Under the pieces are notes generated by a model, which was not told where the DNA came from, searched no databases, and saw nothing but the letters and a program-made list of their open reading frames with translations. The translations under genes and the position numbers were made by a program. From assembly GCF_002479495.1 (NCBI RefSeq), contig NZ_DLNQ01000005.1:195095-259094 (forward strand): DNA of 64,000 bases, in the 5' to 3' direction. Positions 35,592-44,241 of the stretch are shown here, in pieces. The DNA comes from Brevundimonas sp. UBA7506. GTDB taxonomy: Bacteria; Pseudomonadota; Alphaproteobacteria; Caulobacterales; Caulobacteraceae. Within the stretch, counting starts at the first letter, position 1. The number at the start of each line of letters is the position of its first letter.

Positions 35592-36169
35592 GAACGGTCG
35601 TTCCGGTCGAGAGTGCGGGCGACGCCTTGATTCATGGTGGTCTTGGGCTTGCTGAAGTGGGTCATGACGTCGGCCAGTTCGACGAAAGCGTCGGCCTGAC
35701 GCCGCAATTCGTCGGCGATCTGGGGTGGCTGGGTCCTGGTGGTCGAGACGACGGTGACGCGCACGCCTTTCGCCTGAACAGCCTGCACCAGTCGGCGGAA
35801 GTCGCCGTCGCCCGAGAACAGGATCATGTGATCCAGCCGCGGCGCCAGCTCCAGCATGTCGACCGCGATCTCGATGTCCATATTGCCCTTGATGCGCGAC
35901 TGACCCTGGGCGTCGGTGAAGCGTTTGACCGGCTTGGTCACGACGGTGAAGCCGTTGTAGTCGAGCCAATCGACCAGCGGACGGACCGGCGAGAACTCTT
36001 CGCCCTCGACCACCGCCGTGTAATAATAGGCCCGCACCAGCTGGCCCTTCTGGCCGAACCAGTCGGACAGCTTTCTGAAGTCGAGATCGACGTTGAGCGC
36101 GCGGGCCGCGGAATAGAGGTTGGCGCCGTCGATGAACAAGGCGATGCGGTCGCCCGTATGGCCGGTCAT
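35588..36169 (-). CDS. NYN-domain (LabA/DUF88) protein, putative RNase
   Basis: A 193-aa PIN-like NYN protein: first acidic residue in IALFIDGANLY (Asp14), then DIEIAVDMLEL and SGDGDFRRLVQAVQAKG, giving the Asp set expected for a metal-dependent nuclease. The C-terminal tail is basic. The start at 36169 begins the core directly. The stop overlaps the UDG start (ATGA). Only a few bases separate it from the divergent folK. The family binds or cleaves RNA; coupling to a DNA repair glycosylase is unusual. Confidence 0.88.
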   Translation of the reverse strand: MTGHTGDRIALFIDGANLYSAARALNVDLDFRKLSDWFGQKGQLVRAYYYTAVVEGEEFSPVRPLVDWLDYNGFTVVTKPVKRFTDAQGQSRIKGNMDIEIAVDMLELAPRLDHMILFSGDGDFRRLVQAVQAKGVRVTVVSTTRTQPPQIADELRRQADAFVELADVMTHFSKPKTTMNQGVARTLDRNDRS

Positions 36170-36199
36170 GAATATGAGTCCGTGGAAATGGTCGAGAAT

Positions 36200-36739
36200 A
36201 TGAGCGTCCCGACCGAAATCCCCGAAGGCGACCTCGATCTGGACGGGGCAGTCATCGTCGCCCTGGGCTGCAATGACAAGGGCGTCTGGGGGTCCTGCGA
36301 GGAGTCGCTGGAAGCGGCGCTGGCGCGCTTCCGGGCCGAGGGCGTCGACATTCTGGCCCGCTCGTCCTGGTGGTCGTCCAAGGCCTGGCCGGACCCTTCC
36401 GATCCCCCCTTCCTGAATGGGGTGGTGATCGTGCGGACCGAGCATGATCCCGGCGTGCTTATGAGCAAGCTGTCACGGATGGAGGACGTGTTCGACCGTC
36501 GGCGCAGTGTTCGCAATGCGCCGCGGACCCTGGACCTGGACCTGATCGCCTACGGTCGTCTGAGCGGTGATCTGGACGGGCTGATCCTGCCGCATCCGCG
36601 CGCGGCCGAACGTCTGTTCGTCATGGGGCCTCTGGCTGAGATTGCGCCGGACTGGAGGCATCCGACGGTCGAGGGCGACGCTGCGACGCTGGCGAAGCAA
36701 GCATCTGTCGGAACCGACGCGCGTCCTTTGCCCCGTTGA
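36200..36739 (+). CDS. folK: 2-amino-4-hydroxy-6-hydroxymethyldihydropteridine pyrophosphokinase
   Basis: Transfers pyrophosphate from ATP to the pterin in folate synthesis. It has 179 aa from ATG 36200, or 183 from ATG 36188; neither has an ideal ribosome site. Motifs: VIVALGCNDKG at the N-terminus, the pterin loop SSWWSSKAWPDPSDPPFLNGVV, RSVRNAPRTLDLDLIAYG with the two Mg-binding Asp, and LPHPRAAERLFVMGPLAEIAPDW. The promoter must lie within the NYN coding region because the divergent starts are under 35 bp apart. Confidence 0.93.
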   Translation: MSVPTEIPEGDLDLDGAVIVALGCNDKGVWGSCEESLEAALARFRAEGVDILARSSWWSSKAWPDPSDPPFLNGVVIVRTEHDPGVLMSKLSRMEDVFDRRRSVRNAPRTLDLDLIAYGRLSGDLDGLILPHPRAAERLFVMGPLAEIAPDWRHPTVEGDAATLAKQASVGTDARPLPR

Positions 36740-36790
36740 CGCCGGCTTGCGGCCGGTTAGGTTCTTCGAGATGACACCGGAGGACATTTT

Positions 36791-37207
36791 GTGCTGCTGA
36801 CCGCTCTTGCGCTGCTCGTCGTGCAGACCCAACCAGCGTCGCCGCCCGCCGGGACGGGGGTGGTGATCCGCGAAGCCGACACCATGGTGCATCAGGTTCC
36901 GCCGCATAACGGCGAGGGGATGAGCACGGCCTATCGCATTTCCGACGGCGTCCCCAATCGGGCGATGGAGTTCCGCAAGCGGGTGCTGCATCCCGGCGCG
37001 GCCATCGGTCTGCACCCCATCGCTCATGACGAGGTCTATTACGTCGTCAGCGGTGAAGGCGAGGTGACGTCGGACGGGGTGACGACGCCGATGCGGGCGG
37101 GCGACGCGGCCTACCTGTTCGACGGCAATGTCGTGGGCATCCGCCAGACCGGAGAGGTGGACCTGGTGCTGATCATCAGCTATCCGCTGGCCCAAAGGAA
37201 GAACTGA
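36791..37207 (+). CDS. small exported cupin protein
   Basis: A 138-aa single cupin. GTG start at 36791 with GGAGGA upstream. The N-terminal 16 residues (LLTALALLVVQTQPA) look like a signal peptide. The cupin motifs are PGAAIGLHPIAHDEVYYVVSGEGEV (metal-binding His and Glu) and a degenerate second motif GDAAYLFDGNVVGIRQTG without its usual His. Lies between folK and rpoZ. Substrate unknown. Confidence 0.82.
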   Translation: MLLTALALLVVQTQPASPPAGTGVVIREADTMVHQVPPHNGEGMSTAYRISDGVPNRAMEFRKRVLHPGAAIGLHPIAHDEVYYVVSGEGEVTSDGVTTPMRAGDAAYLFDGNVVGIRQTGEVDLVLIISYPLAQRKN

Positions 37208-37240
37208 GGCGTTTTGCGCCGCATTCCGGCCTTCGCGGCG

Positions 37241-37267
37241 TTGCACAATCACGCCTAACCCTATATT
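37241..37267 (+). promoter_or_regulatory. putative rpoZ promoter
   Basis: TTGCAC (37241-37246), 15-bp spacer, TATATT (37262-37267), about 34 bp before the rpoZ ATG. Same spacing as the ndk promoter candidate. Confidence 0.5.
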
Positions 37268-37300
37268 TTGTGCGGTTCTCCCTGCCGCCAGAGGAATTTC

Positions 37301-37660
37301 ATGGCCCGCGTCACTGTCGAAGACTGCATCGAGAAGGTTCCGAACCGCTTTGGTCTGGTTCTGCTGGCCGGTCACCGCGCCCGCAACATCGCCAACGGCG
37401 CCGCCCTGACCATCGACCGCGACAACGACAAGAACCCGGTCGTGGCCCTGCGCGAGCTGGCCGACGAGACGGTCGTCCCGGAAGAGCTGCGCGAAAACAT
37501 CATCACCACGCTGCAACGCGTCGATGAGCGTACCGAAGCTGAGGACGAAGCCGAAGTCGTGGCCCTGCTGGCCGAGCCGCAGCACATGAACATGGCTGAA
37601 GCCGAGCTGATCCGCGCGCTGCAAAGCGACCGGGACGGCGGCCAGGAGGAACGCTACTGA
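37301..37660 (+). CDS. rpoZ: RNA polymerase omega subunit
   Basis: A 119-aa omega subunit that chaperones beta-prime. N-terminus [33 protein letters not shown] is the conserved RNAP-binding part, and [15 protein letters not shown] follows. The C-terminus is an acidic helix. ATG at 37301 is preceded by GAGGAA. It precedes spoT on the same strand, the classic rpoZ-spoT order, with a hairpin between them. Confidence 0.97.
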   Translation: MARVTVEDCIEKVPNRFGLVLLAGHRARNIANGAALTIDRDNDKNPVVALRELADETVVPEELRENIITTLQRVDERTEAEDEAEVVALLAEPQHMNMAEAELIRALQSDRDGGQEERY

Positions 37661-37749
37661 CGGCTGAGCCAGTCAACGGCGTAACCATTCTTCCGGCGCG
37701 GTCCCCCGCGGGCCCGTCGCCGGATCAAGTCGCGAATCAGATAGACCAG

Positions 37750-37780
37750 ACGGCGTCGCCCCTGACCGGGGCGACGCCGT
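37750..37780 (+). terminator. hairpin between rpoZ and spoT
   Basis: A perfect 13-bp GC-rich stem (37750-37762 with 37768-37780), 5-base loop, followed by TTGTCG rather than a T-run. It may partly terminate rpoZ transcription or protect its 3' end. A potential TTG start for spoT falls on its last base, arguing for the later ATG. Confidence 0.6.
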
Positions 37781-37848
37781 TGTCGTCTGAAGTCGCCGAG
37801 TCCCTGCCGTCCGTGTCCCAAGTGTCTGAAGCCAAGCGCGCGCCGATC

Positions 37849-40002
37849 ATGCGCCAGTTCGAATTGATCGAAGCGGTCAAGGCCTATGACCCCACAGCCG
37901 ACGAGGCTCTGCTGAACCGCGCCTACGTCTATGCGATGAAGATGCACGGTTCGCAGCTGCGGGCCTCGGGCGATCCCTATTTCGCGCACCCGATTCAGGT
38001 TGCCGGCATCCTGACCGACTACAAGCTGGACACGGCGACCATCGTCACGGCCCTGCTGCACGACGTAGTCGAGGACACCTCGGCCACGCGTGACGACATC
38101 GCCGCCATGTTCGGCGAGGAGATCGCCGTCCTGGTCGAGGGCGTGACCAAGCTGTCGCGGCTGGAGCTTCAGGCCGAGCACACGCGCCAGGCCGAGAACC
38201 TGCGTAAGTTCATCCTGGCGATTTCCAAGGACGTGCGGGTCCTGCTGGTCAAGCTGGCCGACCGCCTGCACAACATGCGCACCCTCCAGTACGTCAAGCC
38301 GGAGAAGCGCGAGCGCATCAGCCGCGAGACGCTGGAAGTCTATGCGCCGCTGGGCCGCTCCATCGGCATCCACTCCATTGCCTCGGAATTGGAAGAACTG
38401 GCGTTCGAGCATCTGAACGCCACGGCCCGCGTCGCCATCCAGCGGCGTCTGGAGGCCCTGAAGCTGGAGCACGGCCGCGCCATCGAGGGCGTGTCGCGCG
38501 AAATCGAGACGGTCCTCAGCGAGGCCGGCATCACCGCCCATGTGAAGGGACGCGAAAAGACGCCCTATTCGATCTGGCGCAAGCTGCAGAGGAAGTCGGT
38601 CGGCTTCTCGTCACTGTCGGACATCTACGGTTTCCGGGTGATCGTCGAGGCCGAAGACGACTGTTACCGCGCGCTCGGCGTCATCCACCGCGCCTGGCCC
38701 ATGGTGCCGGAGCGGTTCAAGGACTTCATCTCGACGCCCAAGTCGAACAACTATCGCTCGCTGCACACCACGGTAGTCGGTCCCGGCGGCCTGCGCATCG
38801 AGATGCAGATCCGCACCGAGATCATGGACCGCGTGGCCGAGGACGGCGTGGCCGCGCACTGGGCCTACAAGAACCACTCCTACGGCTTCGACCGCGAGGC
38901 GATGGAAGCCGACGGCGGACGCGACCCGCTGCTGAACCTGCGCCATCTGGTGCAGGTCATCGAGCACGGCGAGGGCGGCGAGGACTGGGTCGAGCACGCC
39001 AAGCTCGAAATGTACCTGGATCAGGTCTTCGTCTTCACGCCCAAGGGCGCGCTGATCACCCTGCCGCGCGGCGGCATGGCCCTGGACTTCGCCTATGCGG
39101 TCCACACCGAGGTCGGCGACACGGCCGTGGGCGTCAAGATCAACGGCGAACTGAAGCCCATGCGCACGGCGCTGCAGAACGGCGACGTGGTCGAGATCAT
39201 TCGCGGGACCAAGCGCGAGGTGCCGACCGACTGGCGCAGCCTGACCGTCACCGGCCGGGCGCGTTCGGCCATTCGCCGTCATATCCGCACTTCGGAGCGC
39301 GACGAGTTTGTGCGCCTGGGCAAGGCGACGCTGGAGCAGACGCTGGAGCGGGCGGGCAAGTCGCTGGCCGAGGTCTCGCTGAAGCCGGTCTTGGAAACCC
39401 ATGCCATCGCCACCGAAGAGGATATGTTCGACGCCATCGGGCGGGGCCGTCTTGCCGCGACCAAGATCGCCGAGACCATGTTCCCGGCGCTGAAGGGCCA
39501 GCTGAAGGCGGGCCCCGAACGCAAGCGGATCGGCAATGACCAGGCCCGCCTGTTCGTGCGCGGAAGCGGCCTGACGCCGGGTGTCAGCATTCACTTCGGC
39601 GCCTGTTGCAGCCCGGTGCCGGGCGATCGCATCGTCGGCATCCTGGAGCCCGACAAGGGACTGACGGTCCATACCATCGACTGCCAGACCCTGGCCGACT
39701 TCGCCGACGACGACAGCGTCTGGCAGGACCTGCAATGGACGCCGCAGGCCGAGCAGGACGCGGTGGCCTCGGCCCGCCTGCGCGCCACCATCCGCAATGC
39801 GCCGGGCGTGCTGGGGCAGGTGGCGACCATCATCGGCGAGGCCGGCGGCAACATCCTCAACCTGTCGATGGCCCATCGTCAGCAGGACTTCTTCGACGTC
39901 GACATCGATGTGGAGGTCGAGGACGCCCGGCACGCCACCATGATCATCGCGGCGCTACGCGCCAATCCGTCCGTCGACACCGTGGACCGCGCGCGCGGCT
40001 GA
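37849..40002 (+). CDS. spoT: bifunctional (p)ppGpp synthetase/hydrolase (Rsh)
   Basis: Makes and degrades (p)ppGpp in the stringent response. It has 717 aa from ATG 37849 (MRQFELIEAVKAY), matching the usual alphaproteobacterial Rsh start; an earlier TTG at 37780 lies in a hairpin. HD hydrolase: AHPIQVAGIL, LLHDVVEDT and VKLADRLHNMRTL, all intact. Synthetase: REKTPYSIWRKLQRK, DIYGFRVIV and SNNYRSLHTTV. TGS: VFVFTPKGALITLPRGGMALDFAYAVH. A Cys-containing linker (HFGACCSPVPGD) precedes a C-terminal ACT domain (RNAPGVLGQVATIIGEAGGNI). Both activities therefore look preserved. Confidence 0.96.
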   Translation: MRQFELIEAVKAYDPTADEALLNRAYVYAMKMHGSQLRASGDPYFAHPIQVAGILTDYKLDTATIVTALLHDVVEDTSATRDDIAAMFGEEIAVLVEGVTKLSRLELQAEHTRQAENLRKFILAISKDVRVLLVKLADRLHNMRTLQYVKPEKRERISRETLEVYAPLGRSIGIHSIASELEELAFEHLNATARVAIQRRLEALKLEHGRAIEGVSREIETVLSEAGITAHVKGREKTPYSIWRKLQRKSVGFSSLSDIYGFRVIVEAEDDCYRALGVIHRAWPMVPERFKDFISTPKSNNYRSLHTTVVGPGGLRIEMQIRTEIMDRVAEDGVAAHWAYKNHSYGFDREAMEADGGRDPLLNLRHLVQVIEHGEGGEDWVEHAKLEMYLDQVFVFTPKGALITLPRGGMALDFAYAVHTEVGDTAVGVKINGELKPMRTALQNGDVVEIIRGTKREVPTDWRSLTVTGRARSAIRRHIRTSERDEFVRLGKATLEQTLERAGKSLAEVSLKPVLETHAIATEEDMFDAIGRGRLAATKIAETMFPALKGQLKAGPERKRIGNDQARLFVRGSGLTPGVSIHFGACCSPVPGDRIVGILEPDKGLTVHTIDCQTLADFADDDSVWQDLQWTPQAEQDAVASARLRATIRNAPGVLGQVATIIGEAGGNILNLSMAHRQQDFFDVDIDVEVEDARHATMIIAALRANPSVDTVDRARG

Positions 40003-40030
40003 TCGCCGGCGCGTCTGACTGAAGGCCGAA

Positions 40031-40810
40031 ATGTCTCCCGAACAACAAGCACTCGCCAACGCCGCTCAGCTGGCGTCGCCCTCCTATCGTCTGGCCGCCC
40101 TGGATCAGGACTTCCTGCTGGGCGAGTCCATGCGGGGGGTGCGCTTCCTGATGGAGTACGAGAAGGCCGAGGAGGCGCTGAAGGCCTGGGGCGTGCGCTC
40201 AACCCTGGTGGTGTTCGGCAGCGCCCGCGTCGGCGCCAACGGCGGCGGTCGGCACAGCTACTGGTACGAGCAAGCGCGTCTGTTCGGCCGCATCGCCTCG
40301 GAGCGGGGCGGGGCCTTCCGCGGCTCGCCGGGCGAGGTGCGCGACAACGTCATCGCAACCGGCGGGGGCCCGGGCATCATGCAGGCGGCCAATCAGGGCG
40401 CGCATGAAGCGGGCGCGCCGTCGATCGGCTTCAACGTCACGCTGCCGCACGAGCAGGTGCCCAATCCCTGGTCGACGCCGGAGCTGACCTTCCAGTTCCA
40501 CTACTTCGCCATGCGCAAGATGCATCTGGCCATGCGGGCCAATGGTCTGGTGGTCTTCCCCGGCGGCTTCGGCACACTCGACGAACTGTTCGAAATCCTG
40601 ACCCTGCGTCAGACCGACAAGGCGCCGCCGATCCCCATCGTCCTGTTCGACGAGGCCTACTGGCGGTCGGTCATCAACTTCGACACCCTGATCGAGCACG
40701 GCATGGTCAAGGCCTCGGACATGGAGTTGTTCGCCTTCGCCGACGACGCCGAAACCGTCTGGACCAAGCTGCTGGAAGGCGGGCTGAAGCCGAACTGCGA
40801 CATCAAGTAG
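40031..40810 (+). CDS. LOG-family protein (cytokinin riboside phosphohydrolase-like)
   Basis: A 259-aa Rossmann-type protein of the lysine-decarboxylase-like LOG family. The hallmark PGGFGTLDELFEILTL (about 177-192) and the upstream GGGPGIMQAANQGA are both present; in LOG proteins these release free base from nucleoside 5'-monophosphates. The N-terminal 50 residues are an extension typical of larger bacterial members. It follows spoT by 28 bp. The natural substrate in bacteria is unsettled; a purine nucleotide phosphoribohydrolase role is likely. Confidence 0.9.
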   Translation: MSPEQQALANAAQLASPSYRLAALDQDFLLGESMRGVRFLMEYEKAEEALKAWGVRSTLVVFGSARVGANGGGRHSYWYEQARLFGRIASERGGAFRGSPGEVRDNVIATGGGPGIMQAANQGAHEAGAPSIGFNVTLPHEQVPNPWSTPELTFQFHYFAMRKMHLAMRANGLVVFPGGFGTLDELFEILTLRQTDKAPPIPIVLFDEAYWRSVINFDTLIEHGMVKASDMELFAFADDAETVWTKLLEGGLKPNCDIK

Positions 40811-40857
40811 GTCGCTCGGCTTGAGGGGCGGAGATGCAGGGTCTAAGGGACGCTCTC

Positions 40858-41442
40858 ATGAACACTGAAGACGTCCTCAACGAATTCCGCGACGCTGGCG
40901 CCCTGCGCGAAGGCCATTTCGTCCTGTCGTCCGGCCTGCACAGCCCGGTCTTCCTGCAGAAGAACCTGGTCTTCATGGACACGCGCCGCTGCGAGCGCCT
41001 GTGCAAGGCCCTGGCCGAGAAGATCGTGGCCACGGTCGGTCCGGTCGACGTGGCCATCTCGCCCGCCGTCGGCGGCATCATCCCCGGCTATGAGACGGCG
41101 CGGCACCTGAACGTGCGCTCGCTCTACGTCGAGCGCGAAGGCGGCGAGTTCAAGCTGCGCCGCGGCTTCACTGTCGAGCCGGGCGAGAAGGTCGTCATGG
41201 TCGAGGACATCGTCACCACCGGCCTGTCGTCGCGCGAATGCATCGCCGCCATCCAGAAGGCCGGGGGCGAAGTCGTCGCCGCTGCCTGCATCGTCGACCG
41301 GTCGGGCGGTCGCGCCGACGTGGGCGTGCCGCTGATCGCCCTGGCGACGCTGGACGTGCCGGCCTATCCGGCCGACGCCTTGCCGCCCGAACTGGCCGCC
41401 CTGCCGGTCGAGGACCCGGGCAGCCGACGGCTGGCCAAGTAA
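40858..41442 (+). CDS. pyrE: orotate phosphoribosyltransferase
   Basis: Makes OMP from orotate and PRPP in pyrimidine synthesis. It has 194 aa. N-terminus [37 protein letters not shown], and the PRPP loop [18 protein letters not shown] 40858 (with TAAGGGA upstream) fits the family better than the in-frame ATG 24 bases earlier, which also has a good ribosome site. It begins the pyrE-pdxJ-acpS-lepB-rnc-era string. Confidence 0.96.
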   Translation: MNTEDVLNEFRDAGALREGHFVLSSGLHSPVFLQKNLVFMDTRRCERLCKALAEKIVATVGPVDVAISPAVGGIIPGYETARHLNVRSLYVEREGGEFKLRRGFTVEPGEKVVMVEDIVTTGLSSRECIAAIQKAGGEVVAAACIVDRSGGRADVGVPLIALATLDVPAYPADALPPELAALPVEDPGSRRLAK

Positions 41443-41505
41443 GCCAGATTAGGCGAGCGTAGTCCGATTGACGATTCAAGCGGCCAAACCTCAGGGGAGG
41501 CGTGA

Positions 41506-42042
41506 ATGATTGGGCTAGTGACGTTTCTGGCCGTTGGCCTTCAAACGGCGCCGCAATCGCAAGTCGAAGATGCGCGAGATGTGAAATTCGACCAATTGGC
41601 GCCGGTGGTGGTGATAGAGGTCTCCCGTCACCCCCTGTCGGCGTTGGAAACCTTCAGCATCTACCCCTATTTCGCACAAGCGGGTGGGCGCCGTCATTTG
41701 GCCGCTCGTCGGGCGATCAACATGCGCGGAGGCCAGCGTGTTTCGTGGGCGGTCATTAGCGAGTGTCCGGGCGCGCAAGAGGTAGTTCTGGAGCTGGAGC
41801 GCCTGCCTGCTCCAGCGATAGACATCCCGGGGTTTGGTCGAGATGATGAGCAAGGTCCCGGCACGGACGGGGGCTCGTTCAAACTGTGGAGCCGTGGGCC
41901 AACCTGGCCGACTGCATATGGCTACGAGGTCGCGTTCGAGAGTAACTTCGGGTCGCCGCTGGCTGATTGGGCGAACCGGTTCAAGGCAACGCTTGCTGAT
42001 TGCTGGCAGCCTGATCCACCCAGGACTATGGGCTCTTCTTGA
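41506..42042 (+). CDS. hypothetical exported protein
   Basis: A 178-aa protein that I do not recognise. A strong GGGGAGG precedes the ATG. The N-terminal 14 residues (MIGLVTFLAVGLQT) look like a signal or anchor. The rest is a beta-rich mix with two Cys (in SECPGAQE and ADCWQPDP), consistent with a disulfide in the periplasm, and a Gly/Asp-rich loop around residue 115. Base composition is lower in G+C than flanking genes. It splits pyrE from pdxJ, which are often adjacent in related genomes (from memory), so it is probably acquired. Confidence 0.6.
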   Translation: MIGLVTFLAVGLQTAPQSQVEDARDVKFDQLAPVVVIEVSRHPLSALETFSIYPYFAQAGGRRHLAARRAINMRGGQRVSWAVISECPGAQEVVLELERLPAPAIDIPGFGRDDEQGPGTDGGSFKLWSRGPTWPTAYGYEVAFESNFGSPLADWANRFKATLADCWQPDPPRTMGSS

Positions 42043-42100
42043 TGATCATGGAACGGTGCACCGGGATAGCTTTTGAGTGCATGATAAGAAAGGGATCGAG

Positions 42101-42859
42101 ATGAAGCGCGAGCGGGTTCGTCTGGGCGTCAATATCGATCACGTCGCCACGGTTCGTAACGCGCGCGGCGGCGCTCATCCCGATCCGGCTCGTGCGGCCG
42201 AGGCTGCGCTGGCGGCGGGGGCGGACGGCATCACCGCCCACCTGCGCGAGGATCGCCGTCACATCACCGACGCCGACATTGACGTTCTGACGGCCCTATG
42301 CCGCCGCGCGGGCAAGCCGCTGAACTTCGAGATGGCGGTGACGGAGGAGATGCTGGCCATCGCCCTGCGCCACCGCCCGCACGCCGCCTGTCTGGTGCCG
42401 GAACGGCGCGAGGAGGTCACGACCGAGGGCGGCCTGGCCGTCGCCGGTCACGAGGCGCGCATCGCCCCCGTGGTGAAGGCGCTGTCCGAGGCGGGCATCC
42501 GCGTCAGCCTGTTCATCGAACCCTCGGAAGCCCAGGTCGAGGCCGCCGCCGCCGTGGGCGCGCAGGTGGTCGAGTTCCACACCGGCCGCTATTGCCACCT
42601 GACTGATCCGGCCGAGCGCGCCTTCGAGCTGGACCGCCTGGCCGCCGCCGCCGCCCAGGCCGACATTCTGGGCCTGGAGGTCCACGCCGGCCACGGCCTC
42701 GACTACGCTACCGCCAGCGTCGTCCTGGGCATCCCCGAGATCAAGGAGCTGAACATCGGCCACTTCCTGATCGGGGAGGCGGTCTTCGTCGGTCTGGACG
42801 CCGCCATCCGCCGAATGCGGACGGCGATGGACGAGGCCACTTCGGGAGCGAACCGGTGA
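42101..42859 (+). CDS. pdxJ: pyridoxine 5'-phosphate synthase
   Basis: Condenses 1-deoxyxylulose 5-phosphate with aminoacetone phosphate to make PNP (vitamin B6). It has 252 aa, a TIM barrel. Motifs: [66 protein letters not shown] and [20 protein letters not shown] 42101 has AAGGGATCGAG upstream. The last four bases overlap acpS (GTGA). Confidence 0.97.
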   Translation: MKRERVRLGVNIDHVATVRNARGGAHPDPARAAEAALAAGADGITAHLREDRRHITDADIDVLTALCRRAGKPLNFEMAVTEEMLAIALRHRPHAACLVPERREEVTTEGGLAVAGHEARIAPVVKALSEAGIRVSLFIEPSEAQVEAAAAVGAQVVEFHTGRYCHLTDPAERAFELDRLAAAAAQADILGLEVHAGHGLDYATASVVLGIPEIKELNIGHFLIGEAVFVGLDAAIRRMRTAMDEATSGANR

Positions 42860-43257
42860 TTATCGGCATCGGCGCCGATATGTCGGACATCCGGCGCATC
42901 GAGGCGTCGCTGGATCGCTTTGGCGATCGCTTCAAGAACCGCGTCTTCACCGAGATCGAGCGCACCCGTTCGGACCGCAAGCCGGACCCGGCCTGGAGCT
43001 ACGCCAAGCGGTTCGCGGCCAAGGAAGCCTGCGCCAAGGCCCTGGGCACAGGCATGCGCGCAGACGTCTATTGGCGCGACATGGGGGTGGTGAACCTGAA
43101 GTCGGGTCAGCCGACCCTGGCCCTGACGGGGCACGCCGCCGAGCATCTGGCCCGGCTGACCCCGCCGGGGCATGAGCCGCGCATCCACCTGACCCTCAGC
43201 GACGAACACCCTTATGCTCTCGCTTTCGTGGTCATCGAAGCCTTGCCCGTGGCGTAA
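42856..43257 (+). CDS. acpS: holo-[acyl-carrier-protein] synthase
   Basis: Transfers phosphopantetheine from CoA to acyl carrier protein. It has 133 aa. The motifs [13 protein letters not shown] (Mg-binding Asp) and [16 protein letters not shown] (catalytic Glu and Lys) are intact; the C-terminus [18 protein letters not shown] is typical. GTG start overlaps the pdxJ stop as GTGA, so it is coupled to pdxJ. Confidence 0.96.
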   Translation: MIIGIGADMSDIRRIEASLDRFGDRFKNRVFTEIERTRSDRKPDPAWSYAKRFAAKEACAKALGTGMRADVYWRDMGVVNLKSGQPTLALTGHAAEHLARLTPPGHEPRIHLTLSDEHPYALAFVVIEALPVA

Positions 43258-43314
43258 TCAGCCTTTACGCCTCAGGCATCCAACCCCGCGTTCTGCGGGG
43301 GATTCGAGCAGACC

Positions 43315-44241
43315 ATGAGCGACGACCCCAAGGCGAACGGCGGCGCCGGCAATCCTGCCATCGACCCGACCGATCCGCGACCGATCTGGAGCGACGACGG
43401 CGACGCCCCCTTCGACATGGGCGACGATCCCGAAGCCCTCGACAGCGACAAGCCGATCTACGCCACGCCGCGTCCCAAGAAAGCCAAACGTGTGAAAAAA
43501 GAGAAGTCCGCGAGCAACGAGACGGTCGAGATCATCAAGACCATCGTCTTCGCCCTGCTGATCGCCTTCGTGCTGCGGGTGCTGCTGTTCCAGCCCTTCA
43601 CCATCCCGTCGGCGTCGATGGAGCCCAACCTCTATGAGGGCGACTACATCGTCGTGTCGAAGTGGTCTTACGGCTACTCGAAACACTCGATCCCGTGGAG
43701 CCCGCCGCTGTTCGACGGCCGGATCATGGGCAAGGATCCCACGCGCGGCGACATCGTCGTCTTCAAGCTGCCGCGCGACAACAAGACCGACTACATCAAG
43801 CGCGTGATCGGCCTGCCGGGCGACAAGGTGCAGATGATCGCCAACAAGCTCTACATCAACGGGGCCCCGGTGAAGGACGTCGTGGTCAGCCGCGCCGAGA
43901 TGGCCGACATGTTCGGCCCGCGTCCCGTGACCCAGGTCCGCGAGACCCTGCCGAACGGCAAGAGCTTCATGACCCAGGACTTCGGCCCCGGCGGCGATCT
44001 GGACGATACCCCGGTCTATGAGGTTCCGGCCGGCCACTTCTTCATGATGGGCGACAACCGCGACAACTCGATCGACAGCCGTGTCGAGATGTCGGCCGGC
44101 GTGGGCATGGTCCCGGCCGAGAATCTGGTCGGCAAGGCCGAGATCATCATGTTCTCCTGGTCGCCGGGCGCGTCGCTGTTCAACCCGGTCAGCTGGTTCG
44201 CGAACCTGCGTCCCAGCCGGTTCTTCAAGATCCTGGACTGA
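43315..44241 (+). CDS. lepB: signal peptidase I
   Basis: Cleaves signal peptides from exported proteins at the outer face of the inner membrane. It has 308 aa. A long acidic then basic cytosolic N-terminus (1-70) precedes one membrane helix (about 73-92). Ser/Lys dyad: S101 in IPSASMEPN and K162 in DYIKRVIGLPGD. Box E reads MGDNRDNSIDSR. ATG 43315 is the first in frame after acpS; a GC-rich hairpin lies in the 57-bp gap. The stop overlaps the rnc start (TGATG). Confidence 0.97.
   Translation: MSDDPKANGGAGNPAIDPTDPRPIWSDDGDAPFDMGDDPEALDSDKPIYATPRPKKAKRVKKEKSASNETVEIIKTIVFALLIAFVLRVLLFQPFTIPSASMEPNLYEGDYIVVSKWSYGYSKHSIPWSPPLFDGRIMGKDPTRGDIVVFKLPRDNKTDYIKRVIGLPGDKVQMIANKLYINGAPVKDVVVSRAEMADMFGPRPVTQVRETLPNGKSFMTQDFGPGGDLDDTPVYEVPAGHFFMMGDNRDNSIDSRVEMSAGVGMVPAENLVGKAEIIMFSWSPGASLFNPVSWFANLRPSRFFKILD

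Noticed and set aside
37780..37848. TTG start for SpoT at 37780
   Set aside because: It lies on the last base of a strong hairpin and adds 23 non-conserved residues; ATG 37849 begins the conserved N-terminus.
43284..43300. CCCCGC-N5-GCGGGG hairpin between acpS and lepB as a terminator
   Set aside because: Short stem with no T-run inside a tightly packed gene string; more likely neutral or an RNA-stability element.
43301..43306. Single GANTC (CcrM) sites upstream of lepB, parC (near 53809) and folK (near 36175)
   Set aside because: One site per short region is within chance expectation; no clustering to support cell-cycle control.
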